A stretch of 64,000 nt of DNA from Fulvivirga ulvae. GTDB taxonomy: Bacteria > Bacteroidota > Bacteroidia > Cytophagales > Cyclobacteriaceae. The notes beneath the pieces were generated by a model. It was not told where the DNA came from. It saw nothing but the letters and a program-made list of their open reading frames with translations, and searched no databases. Positions 52,961 through 62,502 of the stretch are shown piece after piece. The translations under genes and the position numbers were made by a program. The stretch covers positions 1 to 64,000 of the forward strand of contig NZ_CP089981.1 of assembly GCF_021389975.1 (NCBI RefSeq). The letters run 5' to 3'. The stretch's first letter is position 1. Each line of letters begins with the position of its first letter.

Positions 52961-55550
52961 CGTATGTCGGCCAAATGGGGTATTGCCACCACTGCCTTTG
53001 CGGTAGAGAAACTTGGGCTTCTATCCTGGCATCCAACTTTAAAAATTCTGTTTCCAGGTCATAGGTGCCCCGTTCTTTCTCCCACTTGATCCGGTGTTCA
53101 TACCGGGAGAGCAGGTCGTTATACACCTTGTCCTGCTCTGCAACACTTAGAAGGCCGGCACGTCCCGTTACTTGTTTAATGGCACCTTCATCGCTATCAT
53201 TCCGTACATAGCTTACATCTCCAAATTTCCCTATTACCCTGTGATAAGTAGGCCATCCCATTCTTTCCACCAGGCCTTGATTGTCCGACACCCATTCCCA
53301 GGCTACCTTGTCTCCATACTTATTGAAAAAATCAGGGCTTTTGAGTGTATCATCATTGGTCTTTTGCGATCCCGTGGTGTTGGCATCCAGGCTTTTAAGC
53401 TTGGCTTTCAGCATGGTCATTAGCCTTTTCTCCATCGGGATGTCGCTGGTGACATAATAATATTCAGGAAGTTCAACCTGGCCTGTACGGTTGGTACGGC
53501 CACGTTTTTGGACTTCGGTGTTGATGTCCAATTCGAACTGGTGAATGATCATGGCACGGATGCGTTGGTCTTCAAAGTCTTTTGATGCATGGGCGGAAGA
53601 CCCTGTACTGCCAGATTGGTTGATTAGCAGCATATCATAATGCCCCTGGTTGAATAACCGGAACGATTTTTCAGTATCAGCCCGAAAGGCCTCAACGATT
53701 GCCTGGTCAGCTTCAAAGCGAATGCGTTGGTTCCGGCCTGTCACTTCGGCCACCCGGAAGGTCTTGCCGTTATGGCCTCCAAGGTGGGCAGGCTTAGGGG
53801 TGTTTTGAATGATGTGCAAAAGCTGGTCAATCGGAGAAATCGTTAGCCCGGTATCTTCTTCGGCCATGGCCTTTTTCAGGGCATGATAGGCCTGCTGTCC
53901 ATTGGCAGGGAGTTCCTCCAGCTCAATGCGCATGCGGGTTTTCTCGCCTGCAATGTCAGTATAGCTGTAGTAGAAAATAGAATCCAGGCCTTTCATGAGT
54001 GTGCGGGAGAAATCCAGTTGTTCCTTTTGCAGGGCATCGCCGCTGGCAAGGTTCAAATCTTTTAAAAAAGCCCCCATTGTGGACTTAAAGGCGATCACGA
54101 CTTTTTTGTCCTCATGCAAAAGCCTCAGCGCTTCTTTGGCAACCTCTTCGACCTTCAAAGCAAAGAGCATTTGGTCAACAATATTAAAAACCCGTGAAAA
54201 GTAGGGTGCCTGTTTCACTCCTAAATTTTGGGGCCTGCTGTCCATGTGTTCACCTGCTTTGCGGGTTTCGGCATGGATATCATTGAGGATTGGCAAAATA
54301 AACCGTTCTTCAAACTCAACTACCTGGTTCATGAGCCTGATAATCCTGTCCACACTTGCCCGGTTCTTGCTGCGTTGAGGTTCTTTGTCCAGGACTTGGT
54401 ATTCTACGCGGATACCTTCACCCGAGCGCTGTCGGCGGATGAGCTGCCCGCTTTCGGCCAGGTTGGAGGCGACGATTTCCTGAAGTGCCAACCCGCCGCG
54501 TTGCATTGCCCCGACGAACTTTTCATCCTCCATGTTGGTCTCCTGTATAGAGGTCTTCTTGCCATAGAAGGGCATGACTTCCGGGTATTTGGCAAACGTT
54601 GCACTTAAGAAACAACAGGCTTTGGTTCTTGGGAGTACTTCGCGCATCCATTTCCCGACAATCGAGTCAAAGCTTCCCGCCATATGGCTCTCATCAAGGA
54701 TAAAAACTACTTTTTTGTACCTCTTGCTGCCTTCAACACCCCGGCTAACCAACTGACTCAACCACAATCTCTTATAGGGCTGCGCGGCCTGCACTTGGGA
54801 ATAGGTACAGAAAATGCAGTCGTATCCTTCAGGGAGATAGTCAATGGACTCGGTCAGGGTGACCGTTGGGTATTTGTCCGGGTCGGGCAAGGGTTTATTA
54901 ATGCTCTTGTGGTATTCTATCGATTCGGGGCTTTCAGTAGGAACTTCCCGGCTGATTGTCAACAGCTCCTTTTGCTGGTTGGGGCTCAAGGGTGAAAATA
55001 CCACATGCCCGTCAGCATCTTTGATCCTGGCGTTGGTGTCTGTATTAACGATGAAAGGGCGTATCCTGTCAAAGCCGATACTTTTCAGGTCGCGTAACAT
55101 ATCGGTGAACAAGTCGGGCTTGCGGGTGAAAAATATGGGCAGGTAACCGTTCATGGTCGCATGGCGGATAACGGCTGCCGCCTGACGACCTTTTCCTATT
55201 CCGGTTTGGTCCGCGATAATGATCCCCATGTCCTTATCGAACTGTTCCAGGTACAAGGCAACGGCATCGACCTGCTCGGCACTCAGGCTGTTCCAAAGTT
55301 CCTGTACGGTAGCATATTTCAAATGGTCGCGGACATAGTTGTCGATATTCCCACGCCTTTTGACCACTGCGCTAAGGGCTTTTTGCACTTCAAAGGCCAA
55401 GGTTCTCGGAATAAGTGTCTCCATCTTAAAGGTGGCCTTTGATTTGGGTACGTAGGTGACCAGCGCATCCTGGCTGGCGGCCATGGCGGCGGCTTCTTCA
55501 ACGCTTATAGGCGATAATTCTTCTATAGGTTCTTCCAGCATGGGCTTCAT
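52863..55550 (-). CDS. Strawberry-notch-family SF2-like helicase/NTPase
   Basis: Residues 1-850 are the helicase core. The Walker A region is IIADQTGIGKGRQAAA (near residue 108), the strawberry-notch hallmark. A DExH-like box, ILDESHMAGS, is near 287. Motif V/VI is at about 640-700, where NQSGSTGSSAH precedes KRGRTNRTGQVELP. In the phage P1 DarB protein and many mobile elements, this fold is joined to an N6-adenine methyltransferase, here encoded by the gene two upstream. The final 45 residues in this frame (PTYGAGSEHRQQYAQAADQ) look unnatural, and the true end is in the next frame (51284-52960). A 4-base ATGA overlap with the preceding gene supports the start at 55550. Confidence 0.8.
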   Translation of the reverse strand: MKPMLEEPIEELSPISVEEAAAMAASQDALVTYVPKSKATFKMETLIPRTLAFEVQKALSAVVKRRGNIDNYVRDHLKYATVQELWNSLSAEQVDAVALYLEQFDKDMGIIIADQTGIGKGRQAAAVIRHATMNGYLPIFFTRKPDLFTDMLRDLKSIGFDRIRPFIVNTDTNARIKDADGHVVFSPLSPNQQKELLTISREVPTESPESIEYHKSINKPLPDPDKYPTVTLTESIDYLPEGYDCIFCTYSQVQAAQPYKRLWLSQLVSRGVEGSKRYKKVVFILDESHMAGSFDSIVGKWMREVLPRTKACCFLSATFAKYPEVMPFYGKKTSIQETNMEDEKFVGAMQRGGLALQEIVASNLAESGQLIRRQRSGEGIRVEYQVLDKEPQRSKNRASVDRIIRLMNQVVEFEERFILPILNDIHAETRKAGEHMDSRPQNLGVKQAPYFSRVFNIVDQMLFALKVEEVAKEALRLLHEDKKVVIAFKSTMGAFLKDLNLASGDALQKEQLDFSRTLMKGLDSIFYYSYTDIAGEKTRMRIELEELPANGQQAYHALKKAMAEEDTGLTISPIDQLLHIIQNTPKPAHLGGHNGKTFRVAEVTGRNQRIRFEADQAIVEAFRADTEKSFRLFNQGHYDMLLINQSGSTGSSAHASKDFEDQRIRAMIIHQFELDINTEVQKRGRTNRTGQVELPEYYYVTSDIPMEKRLMTMLKAKLKSLDANTTGSQKTNDDTLKSPDFFNKYGDKVAWEWVSDNQGLVERMGWPTYHRVIGKFGDVSYVRNDSDEGAIKQVTGRAGLLSVAEQDKVYNDLLSRYEHRIKWEKERGTYDLETEFLKLDARIEAQVSLPQRQWWQYPIWPTYGAGSEHRQQYAQAADQRPGRSTHRAPSRGYEA

Positions 55551-55969
55551 CGGTCAAAAATGGTTGAAAGGGTTTCCAGGTAGCTCTTTAGGGTGATCTC
55601 CTGGTAGATGGCCAGGCCTTCGGATTGTGGAAGGCCGCCACGAACGAGTGAGGCTTCAGGTAGTGAGGGGTCGAACACTGACCAGTTGTCTTTTAAGTCC
55701 CACAGCGCCTTTTCCATAGCGCCACTCTGGAACAGAAAGGTGGCGATTTCTTCCACACTTTCACCTGAGTTATAGGTAATACCTAAATAGTCCTCGATCA
55801 TACCTATAGGGTTTTCGCCTTGTTCCAGGGATGCTGCGATAAGTTCATGCAGCCGGATAAACAGGGCGGCTTCATGGTCATTATAGTTAGTGAAGGCTAC
55901 CGGGTTGCTCACCGCGTAAAGCCTGACCTGGCTTTCAGTTGTCATTAATTGGTTGTTCAGAAAAATCAT
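55547..55969 (-). CDS. Small protein between methyltransferase and helicase
   Basis: A 140-residue protein from the ATG at 55969, which overlaps the stop of the methyltransferase gene (ATGA); the frame is open to 56044 but this coupled start is favoured. It is helical and acidic (HEAALFIRLHELIAASLEQG). It ends in ATGA overlapping the helicase start, so all three genes are translationally coupled. It might bridge the two large proteins. No family is recognised. Confidence 0.55.
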   Translation of the reverse strand: MIFLNNQLMTTESQVRLYAVSNPVAFTNYNDHEAALFIRLHELIAASLEQGENPIGMIEDYLGITYNSGESVEEIATFLFQSGAMEKALWDLKDNWSVFDPSLPEASLVRGGLPQSEGLAIYQEITLKSYLETLSTIFDR

Positions 55970-58900
55970 AGTCCTGTTTCTATTTTGAGTTGTTGTATAA
56001 CTTTTTCCAAGGGGTGCATAATATGGCTGGATACCCTTTCCCATAGTTCGCTAAAGCTGTTCACCATACCTTCCAGTGATGGGGCTTCACTTTTGAGCGG
56101 GGCAACACCGGACGGCTCAGCCTTGCGGCCTGCTACCAGTATCAGCATCGTTTTTTCGATGGTGCCTTGTTTGTTGTATAGGTTGTAGCTGTTCAGGTTG
56201 ATCACATCATCTACATAATAGTGACGGTACAGCCAGTTAAAAAAAGGCCGGTACTTGGCAATGAACCCATCATCATCGAAATAGACGTGTCCCATGATGA
56301 TAATTGCGGCCTTTCCGCTGTCTTTCATACAATGAAGGGCAAGGCCTGCCATCATGTGTTCCAGCCGGATGTTCCTGGCAAGCCCAATTTGGTTGTTGAA
56401 ATACCTGCGGATGATTTCTTCCTTGTTATACTTATCATCTTCCCACCGACTGAACGGGGGATTGGTCACTACGACATCAAAAGACTTTGCCATCTCCGAA
56501 GGAAAGGGTTCTGCCGCGTTGTAGTTGGTGATGGTTTTAAATCGCTGGAATTTCAAAGACTCCAGACGGGTGGTGTCGATCTCATTGGCGTGTACTTTTC
56601 GCGGACTGGCACCAACTAACAGCAATCCGTTGCCCGCAGAAGGATCAAAAATGCTTTGGGCTCTTTCCATGTCCGTGTATTGGGCTATTATAGCACCTAT
56701 GGGACAAGGGGTGCTGTATTGCCTGTAAAGCTCCTTGGAGCTGTCAGAATAAGCATAAGAAGGTTGGATTTTCTCCCAAAAGCGGATCATTTGGTTCAGC
56801 CTGACAATAAAGGGAACCTTTTGCATGTAGATCATCGCATACCAGATCAGCCAGCTTAATTCAACGGCTTCCCACATCATGCCCGTATTGGGGACAGAAA
56901 GCTGCTTGGCGAGTTTTTCGATCTGCCCTTTGGTAGCACGTTTGCCCTCTGAATACATATCATGCATGTGCGCGACGACCAGGTCAAGCATTTCCTGGTG
57001 GGAGAGCAGGGTTTCGCGTCCCCCAGGGGGTTCCGGGGCTGTAAACTCCATTTGTTCAAAGCCTGGCTGTGGCTCTTGTGTTCGTGCACCGCCATGCTCT
57101 TCAATGAACCTGACCACTGGCTCTACCCAGGGGTGCAAGCCCCGGACTGACACTGCAAAGGCATAGCCTTGTTCTTTCAAGGGATTTCTGAAAGTAATCA
57201 CGCGGACACCTTTGCCGATCCACAACCAGCCATCTATAAATCCGTCAGGGTTTTCAAAATATTTCCCTGTTGCTGGCCTGGCTTCTGCGTCCATAAACTG
57301 CAACAGCTCCTTAAAACGATCTACGGTTTTGAAATCAACTGTTCCCCAACCGTAATCTTCGGCTGGAAGGTAGAAAAAGTAGCCTTCCGACTTTAAAAAG
57401 TCTCTCATCTTAGGATGACTGTCCAGAAACGAGGGAGAAATATTGTCCAGGGTCAGCCTTGACTGTGCAACCCGGATGATCTTTTGATAGGTCTCAAAGC
57501 TTATTTCGCCATCAGCAACAGCCGATAAGCGCTTTAGAAAATCCGGTGTTAACGCTGGGGAGTCGCCCGTGTAAACGGGGTCTATGTCGATGTCCTCCAA
57601 AGCAGGTTCGTTCTCCTCGCTAGGAGGTAGCCCGGGTTCTTGTAATGCATCAGGTTCAGGTTCTTCCTCTTCTCCTGGAAGTGGCTTGAAATCTTCAACT
57701 ACATCAAGTTCGGGTGCTTCATTCGGGGCGGGGACGTTTTCCTGCTCCTGGGACTTTTCAGTTTTTTCACAGGCGCAAGGGACACCGGCTACACCGGAGG
57801 TCTCCGCTTCACCAGTTTCGAAATTGTAGTACAAAAAGCCCTTGCCCATTGGTTTGCCTTCAAACAGATCACCTAGTGTGTGAGGCATCACCAGCCCGAA
57901 ATCTGTTTCCAGCTTCGCTGCCTGGTCCAGCTTACCTTCCGGGGCAATGATGTTCGGCTTCTGTCCGCCATTAATGCCTATATCCAATGCTTCATGACCT
58001 AGTTTAAGCAGGGCATCAACCGTGTCTAATAAAAGATCAAGGTCAAATCCTACGACGAGGTCACCGGCTTTAAATATTGCAACACGGTCAATATACCAGA
58101 GCTTAGTCTTTTTAAGGGCTCTAAGGAACGATCGCAGTGAGGGTACATTTAGCTTTGCTCTGAAATCATAACTTTCGGGTATGATTCCCTTCTTGTATGT
58201 GACGTATGGCCGGTTGACTCTTAAGATCTCTACTTCCTGCCGGCTGGCTTCTTTCAATTCACCGGCCATTTTCAATATGCCTTTGCGACAACTTGGCGTG
58301 ATGCAGTATATGCCCCGATAATCTGTCTCCTGCTGGCTGATGAAAATCATTTTGTGCCCATCACTGGCCACTATACCTTCATCGTCAAAAAACACACCCA
58401 TGAGTTGAGGGTGGTTTGTCTGTCTACTGGTAAATTTTGCCAATAGTTTCACAAAATCTTTGTCCCTTGGATCTGGCTTCCAGTCTACAGGTTTTACTTT
58501 TCCGGCACTTTTGAACTTGTCAGGAATAAGTTGCCAAAGGTTGTTCGACAGGTTTTCCCTGAAATCCTTTGAGGCTATCAAAACACCGAGGTCGTTAATA
58601 TTCCGGGCAGCTAAAACTTTACGTACCTCCGGCTTGCCCATAGTTGTTAAGGCAAAGGGCAACAAATGGTATTGCTGGCCTTCCTGCAACTGGTTGAACA
58701 ACTCTTCAAGAAAGTCTGCGACGACCTCCGGGTCATCGTCAGATTCCTTGGGTTCAGGAGAAGTAGTTTCCTCTGGAGTTACAATAATTTCTGAAGGAGC
58801 AGTTTCCTCTGGGGTAGTTTCGGTTGTTTCCGGAACCGTCTCTTCACTATTGGAGAGGGGTTCAGGCGTTTCCTGATCTTCCTGTCCACCACCTTGATCA

Positions 58901-60633
58901 TTGTTACCCTCCGGGGAGCCGGCAATACCTGTAGTTTCTGGCTGGCCTGTTTCGAGGTTATAGTATAGATAACCCCTCCCGCTGGGGTGGCCTAGCTTTT
59001 GATTGCTATGACATTCCACAAGTGCATAGCTACTCTCATGTTTTATGGCCGGGGCAAGCATTCCCTCCGGGGCAAGCAACATCGAATTCGTATCGCGGCT
59101 AATGCCGATCTCCAGGGAGTTGTGGCCAAGCCTAACCATTCCGGTCAGGCACGCAAGCATATGGTTAACGTCAACCCGGAAAATGGTATCGGCTTTAATT
59201 AAAATAAACCGCTCTTCGTACCATAGCCGGGTTTTTCTGAGTGTTTTAAGAAAAGCCTGCAATGATTGGCCATCCACCCTGTAGGTAGCCAGAAACTCGG
59301 CCGGAACGGACATCCCTTTAAACTCCGGCCCCGTTAGGTGGACTTTTAGGGCTTCGACATTTTCCACTTTCTCTGTTGTATCATCCAACTGCAATGAATG
59401 CAGGTTGCACCTATAGGTCATACAATACGCACCCCGATAAGGTGGATTGGGGGAGTAGACAAAAAACTGCTTATAAAGATCGGTGGCAAGAATGCCCTGA
59501 TCTTTAAAAAATACTGCCATCAGCAACCACAAATCTGATTTGGTGCTGGTAAAAGGTGTCATTATCCTGGCAAGCCCTTTGTCCAATGGGTCGGGCTTCC
59601 AGGTGACAGTTTCCTCTTTGGCAGTATGTTTCAGTTTATCAGGTACGAAGTCCCATAAGTTTTTGGGAAGGTTTTTCCTAAAACCATCAGATCGGATCAC
59701 ATAGCTCCAATCGGTCCAACCCTCCTTAAGTGACCTCTTCCTGACATCTTTCCTGCCCATGGTAAGAAGGGCAAGCGGCAGCAAATCATACTGCTGTCCT
59801 TCCAGCAATTGCATTCTAACATTGCTTGCAAAATCTTCTGCCACGTAAGTGTTTTTTAACTTTTCAGCGGTGGGGATCTCTGTCTCATTGTTCTCTGTTC
59901 CTTTTGGTTCTACATTGCCATCGGTCAGTTCTATGCCTTCACCGCTGGCAAATTCAACAATAGCCGTCAATGCCATGCCCGTCATTTTGTCCTTTGTAGG
60001 GCTGGCATCGTTGGCAGTTCGTTCTATGTCAAGTAACCTTTTCAGGTTCCCTAACGCAGACTCTAGGGCTGATTTCCGGTCTGGGTACACGGGACTGTTT
60101 GTGCTGGGGGCGTAAGATTCTCCTGTATAACTGCCAAAAGCCTTGGCGTGGGTTAGCCCGTAGCTGTACGTCCCGTCTTCCCGTTTGACCAGTTCAATCG
60201 AAGCTTCATATTTTGCTTTTGCCGGTATGGGAATGATCAGTTCCTCATAATTGTCCCCGGCACTTTCACGCGTATAAACTCCATGTTCATTATGGAGTGT
60301 CTTTTTGATGGCTTCGGCTTTCCCGGCATCCTCGCTCGTCAGGTCGGCTGCCGTGATCACTTTGCCTTCTTCCAGCAATACCCTTGCCTTTTTCTGGTAA
60401 TTCTTCGGAGTTACCAGGCTCTCGATGAAAGCATCACCATAACGCTTCTTGCCAAAAGAATTGGCTATTGTCCTGGCTTTAGGCGTTGATGGCTCAAACA
60501 CTACAAAATTCTCACGGCCTTTACCTCCTTTTTCATTTCTGAAAATAAAGGTCACGTAGCTGAACTGCTTGTGGTCAATGTTCTCCTCCGAAGCTTCATA
60601 GCGAAGCTTAAAGGAAGCATCTCCTTTCATCAT
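55966..60633 (-). CDS. Giant fusion: two tandem clamp-like modules and an N6-adenine DNA methyltransferase
   Basis: A 1555-residue protein leading the operon. The N-terminal 215 residues are unassigned (DAFIESLVTPKNYQKKARVL). Two related modules follow at about 275-570 and 645-950, each beginning QEGQQYHLLPFALTTMG-like and ending Y(N/L)ETG(Q/E)x(E)T(T/S)G. The second has VFFDDEGIVASDGHKMIFIS, like the ATDGHRL segment of beta sliding clamps. They are joined by Pro/Glu-rich linkers. A third section lies at about 1020-1190. The C-terminal methyltransferase has IFDPSAGNGLLL near 1333 (SAM motif) and VVVTNPPFSRW near 1391 (NPPF catalytic motif). It probably methylates adenine in the element's DNA. 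The pairing with a strawberry-notch helicase mirrors DarB. Confidence 0.7.
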   Translation of the reverse strand: MMKGDASFKLRYEASEENIDHKQFSYVTFIFRNEKGGKGRENFVVFEPSTPKARTIANSFGKKRYGDAFIESLVTPKNYQKKARVLLEEGKVITAADLTSEDAGKAEAIKKTLHNEHGVYTRESAGDNYEELIIPIPAKAKYEASIELVKREDGTYSYGLTHAKAFGSYTGESYAPSTNSPVYPDRKSALESALGNLKRLLDIERTANDASPTKDKMTGMALTAIVEFASGEGIELTDGNVEPKGTENNETEIPTAEKLKNTYVAEDFASNVRMQLLEGQQYDLLPLALLTMGRKDVRKRSLKEGWTDWSYVIRSDGFRKNLPKNLWDFVPDKLKHTAKEETVTWKPDPLDKGLARIMTPFTSTKSDLWLLMAVFFKDQGILATDLYKQFFVYSPNPPYRGAYCMTYRCNLHSLQLDDTTEKVENVEALKVHLTGPEFKGMSVPAEFLATYRVDGQSLQAFLKTLRKTRLWYEERFILIKADTIFRVDVNHMLACLTGMVRLGHNSLEIGISRDTNSMLLAPEGMLAPAIKHESSYALVECHSNQKLGHPSGRGYLYYNLETGQPETTGIAGSPEGNNDQGGGQEDQETPEPLSNSEETVPETTETTPEETAPSEIIVTPEETTSPEPKESDDDPEVVADFLEELFNQLQEGQQYHLLPFALTTMGKPEVRKVLAARNINDLGVLIASKDFRENLSNNLWQLIPDKFKSAGKVKPVDWKPDPRDKDFVKLLAKFTSRQTNHPQLMGVFFDDEGIVASDGHKMIFISQQETDYRGIYCITPSCRKGILKMAGELKEASRQEVEILRVNRPYVTYKKGIIPESYDFRAKLNVPSLRSFLRALKKTKLWYIDRVAIFKAGDLVVGFDLDLLLDTVDALLKLGHEALDIGINGGQKPNIIAPEGKLDQAAKLETDFGLVMPHTLGDLFEGKPMGKGFLYYNFETGEAETSGVAGVPCACEKTEKSQEQENVPAPNEAPELDVVEDFKPLPGEEEEPEPDALQEPGLPPSEENEPALEDIDIDPVYTGDSPALTPDFLKRLSAVADGEISFETYQKIIRVAQSRLTLDNISPSFLDSHPKMRDFLKSEGYFFYLPAEDYGWGTVDFKTVDRFKELLQFMDAEARPATGKYFENPDGFIDGWLWIGKGVRVITFRNPLKEQGYAFAVSVRGLHPWVEPVVRFIEEHGGARTQEPQPGFEQMEFTAPEPPGGRETLLSHQEMLDLVVAHMHDMYSEGKRATKGQIEKLAKQLSVPNTGMMWEAVELSWLIWYAMIYMQKVPFIVRLNQMIRFWEKIQPSYAYSDSSKELYRQYSTPCPIGAIIAQYTDMERAQSIFDPSAGNGLLLVGASPRKVHANEIDTTRLESLKFQRFKTITNYNAAEPFPSEMAKSFDVVVTNPPFSRWEDDKYNKEEIIRRYFNNQIGLARNIRLEHMMAGLALHCMKDSGKAAIIIMGHVYFDDDGFIAKYRPFFNWLYRHYYVDDVINLNSYNLYNKQGTIEKTMLILVAGRKAEPSGVAPLKSEAPSLEGMVNSFSELWERVSSHIMHPLEKVIQQLKIETGL

Positions 60634-60660
60634 ACTTGTTTAGTCTTAAGGGTATCTCAA

Positions 60661-60717
60661 CGCCTTTTAAAAGGCGGATGGGCCTGTCTTATTTGTGCAG
60701 GCTTTTGTAACGGTTAC
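60661..60717. promoter_or_regulatory. Two palindromes upstream of the long operon
   Basis: CGCCTTTTAAAAGGCG (60661-60676) is a perfect 16-bp dyad 28 bp before the start of the giant gene. GTAACGGTTAC (60707-60717) is a perfect 11-bp dyad. Both lie in the leader of the operon and could bind a regulator or control the mRNA leader. Confidence 0.45.
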
Positions 60718-60805
60718 TTTCTTTTACCATGAGATTTTGAAAGCAGGGCTGGCATTCGACTTTTAAGGAATGGCCGGTTTGAAAGTCCCGTTGAATTGTC
60801 TGTTG

Positions 60806-60835
60806 TAAATATAGAATTCGGTAAGTAAAATTCAA
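60806..60835 (-). promoter_or_regulatory. Candidate promoter of the long operon
   Basis: On the minus strand, TTG (60833-60835) is followed after 19 bp by TATATTTA (60806-60813), one base off the TAnnTTTG -7 consensus. Transcription would start near 60800, giving a leader of roughly 165 nt that contains the two palindromes. Confidence 0.35.
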
Positions 60836-61626
60836 TAACACCAAATTGGGCGACCGGTACAAAAATTTTATCCGTTTGGAATTATTTATTTTATAAATAT
60901 CTATATATCAGATAATTACAAGTTTAAAGTTTACGTAGCAGGCGGTGTAACTTTTGTTGAAAAAAAATTGATGCACTGCCTTTAGGGAGACCAAAAACAG
61001 GCTTGCAGCATGACTTTTAGACCTCTAAATGTAAGGTAATAGTATGCACGGCATATAAATTGAGCCGTTTATCTGGTGCATGGCCTCTTTGGGGTTACCG
61101 GATAAGACGACTATTGTAAGCTGTAACGCTGGTCGAACACTAAATATCTCAAAAAGAGATACTTACAGAACACACTTGACTACCAGTAAAACTGTAAATA
61201 TCTGATAAATAGACGCATATAACCGTTGCAAGGCGATAGAACCCGTTGTAACCGACCGAAAGGTGACCAGGCTAAAAATGATCACCTGTAGCATACTACA
61301 ACTTTTACATCATTTTTAGGGGGTATAATGCCGGGTATCGCAGCAATGTACCAGTACCCTCATAATTCTTTTTATTCTTTATAAGACAAGCTTTAACATT
61401 TTGGCTAACCCGCATCTTCCAGAGCCATAAAAAAGGCTTTCGCAACTTAAAGTATAAATAAAGAAACTTATTCGCAAACACTTTGTTTACTCAAAATATC
61501 CACCTTTAACTAGCTTGTTGATTCACAAATTGTTAGACATTAGGCTTCCTATTTCCATTACAGTGTCCGATGTTTTTAACTAGAAGTGAAAATAGATGCA
61601 ATTCATTGATGTGTGACTTAAGGACC

Positions 61627-62502
61627 CTAAACCCGGAAATATTGGGAATAGGTTGAAATATCAAAATATTTGCCATCCAATTTATTGAAGGTATTCAAAT
61701 ACTTTTTTTCAATTCTACTGACAATCCATAAAAAGTAACCAAATATCCCTTCTATAACTAAAGTCAATAAAATTAATAGGATGCCTTTGAGAGATGTGAG
61801 ATTGCTTATAACTAGTGCTACCGAAAATCCGATTTGAGGCACTTCATTCGCTCTCATTGGCATAAAATGAAGAGGATAAATTACTGTAAACAGTAAACCA
61901 ATGGCAAGAATATAAATGGTAACCTTAATTGGGGCAAGATTGCCCTTTGATGCAGTTAAATCAAGTTTTACCTCATTAAATTTTTCTATTAATGTGTTAC
62001 TCTCTATTTCTAAATGATTAATCACTTCTTTTTCTTCATTAAGATTATCCCAGATACCATTTGGTGGAATATCTGAAAAAGGCATAGGAGGCAATGTGAC
62101 AGACACGCCCTCATAATCTATTTTTCTGGGTTTATACTGTTCAATTCTTTCTTTGAGCAATTCCAGACCAGATTCTGTTCCAAATAATTCTGGCTTTGTC
62201 TCACGCATTTTCGGTATCATTTCATCATCGGATAACTCGTCAAAATCTCCTTTTGTTATTGCATCTTTTATACTACGGCTATACAGAATTGTTGAACGAT
62301 CATACCACTCAAAATGTCTGGCTGAAATCCGTTTTGTTAGATCATTATATTTAATAATCAAATCATTAATGATCTTGGCATATTTTTCTTCCTTTTCACC
62401 CTCCCCAATCAATTTTGAGATTATGAATGCTCCAAGTATGGCAATAAGCGCTGCAGCACATTGGGCAAAAGCTGCAAAGAACCAATTCCAGTCTAAAATC
62501 AT
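61627..62502 (-). CDS. Three-helix membrane protein of unknown function
   Basis: A 291-residue protein. The N-terminal helix is WFFAAFAQCAAALIAILGAF (residues about 7-26). A large helical cytoplasmic or periplasmic region of about 160 residues follows, with a putative coiled coil (NEEKEVINHLEIESNTLIEK). Two further membrane helices lie at about 200-220 (ITIYILAIGLLFTVIYPL-like) and 245-265 (LLILLTLVIEGIFGYFLWIV). No family is recognised. Its neighbour at 62639 is nuclease-like, on the same strand, 136 bp away. A membrane plus nuclease pair is reminiscent of abortive-infection defence, but this is inference. Confidence 0.6.
   Translation of the reverse strand: MILDWNWFFAAFAQCAAALIAILGAFIISKLIGEGEKEEKYAKIINDLIIKYNDLTKRISARHFEWYDRSTILYSRSIKDAITKGDFDELSDDEMIPKMRETKPELFGTESGLELLKERIEQYKPRKIDYEGVSVTLPPMPFSDIPPNGIWDNLNEEKEVINHLEIESNTLIEKFNEVKLDLTASKGNLAPIKVTIYILAIGLLFTVIYPLHFMPMRANEVPQIGFSVALVISNLTSLKGILLILLTLVIEGIFGYFLWIVSRIEKKYLNTFNKLDGKYFDISTYSQYFRV

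Larger units (their letters stand above)
60634..61626. other. About 1 kb without genes, partly structured
   Basis: No credible coding frame is seen on either strand. The left part holds the operon promoter and palindromes. At 61261-61319 there are nested inverted repeats: AGGTGA/TCACCT (61261-61266 and 61282-61287), and CTAAAAATGAT (61272-61282) with its complement ATCATTTTTAG (61309-61319). TATCTCaaaaaGAGATA lies near 61147. The motif ATATCAGATAA/ATATCTGATAA appears twice (near 60905 and 61188). These could be an untranslated RNA, an origin or a transfer site; none is proven. Confidence 0.5.

Noticed and set aside
44178..60633. Classification as a conjugative element or a tailed prophage
   Set aside because: No relaxase, coupling protein, mating-pair, terminase, portal or tail gene could be recognised in the operon.
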